Below, piece by piece: positions 6,004 through 6,042 of a stretch of 6,042 nt of DNA (within the stretch, counting starts at the first letter, position 1; each line of letters begins with the position of its first letter). This stretch comes from an uncultured Oscillospiraceae bacterium (GTDB lineage: Bacteria; Bacillota; Clostridia; Oscillospirales; Acutalibacteraceae): NCBI GenBank assembly GCA_900553255.1, contig USCI01000116.1:1-6042 (forward strand). Reading direction: 5' to 3'. The translations under genes were made by a program, and so were the position numbers. The notes below the pieces were generated by a model that searched no databases, was not told where the DNA came from, and was given only the letters and a program-made list of their open reading frames with translations.

Positions 6004-6042
6004 AAGGAGGCGTTTTGCTCAGGCGAAGCGCCTTTTTCTTTT
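6004..6042 (+). terminator. Second stem-loop terminator with U-rich tail
   Basis: AGGCGTTTTGC (6008-6018) pairs with GCGAAGCGCCT (6023-6033), with two G-U pairs, across a TCAG loop. The stem can extend at its base through AAGG (6004-6007) with the downstream T-run. It is followed by TTTTCTTTT to the window end. The tail direction makes this a plus-strand terminator, backing up the preceding stem-loop for the walJ-rlmH transcript. Confidence 0.65.

Noticed and set aside
6004..6042. AAGGAGG followed by TTG (6015), looking like the beginning of a truncated gene
   Set aside because: The same bases form a well-paired stem followed by a T-rich tail, so the SD-like sequence is better explained as the 5' arm of a terminator. 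Only nine codons are visible, so it cannot be fully excluded.

Overview
The window reads as an ordinary chromosomal segment of a Gram-positive anaerobe, most likely a Clostridia member of the Oscillospirales (Ruminococcaceae/Oscillospiraceae) type. This assignment is inferred from several signs. The coding regions are GC-rich while the intergenic gaps are AT-rich. The promoters are sigma-A-like with extended -10 boxes. Two of the large genes start with TTG, and the stem-loop terminators are strong. The combination murA, walJ (yycJ) and rlmH, all close to Firmicute homologues, fits as well. No phage, plasmid, CRISPR or complete mobile-element genes are visible.

Layout. Positions 1-43 hold a two-part inverted repeat that runs into the left edge. 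A cytoplasmic glycerophosphodiester phosphodiesterase is encoded on the minus strand (82-828). A 173-bp divergent intergenic region separates it from a plus-strand polyphosphate kinase 1 (1002-3026) and contains a good minus-strand promoter and a weaker plus-strand one. A 234-bp AT-rich gap follows. It carries a strong extended -10 promoter and a possible short leader ORF, then murA (3261-4547). An 87-bp gap with an intrinsic terminator and a second hairpin leads to walJ/yycJ (4635-5426), then rlmH (5460-5942). Two stem-loop terminators close the window.

How the genes fit together. The divergent left pair both handle phosphate: one hydrolyses glycerophosphodiesters to glycerol-3-phosphate, the other stores phosphate as polyphosphate. 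The right-hand genes are housekeeping: MurA makes the first committed peptidoglycan precursor, WalJ is an MBL-fold protein tied to cell-wall/cell-division homeostasis in Bacillus, and RlmH methylates 23S rRNA. walJ and rlmH lie close together in many Firmicutes.

I did not find a convincing novel multi-gene system. The items most worth a second look are the leader region of murA (strong promoter, strong Shine-Dalgarno, 28-codon ORF) and the terminator plus hairpin array between murA and walJ. The inverted repeat at the left edge and several departures from family consensus in the polyphosphate kinase are also worth checking.
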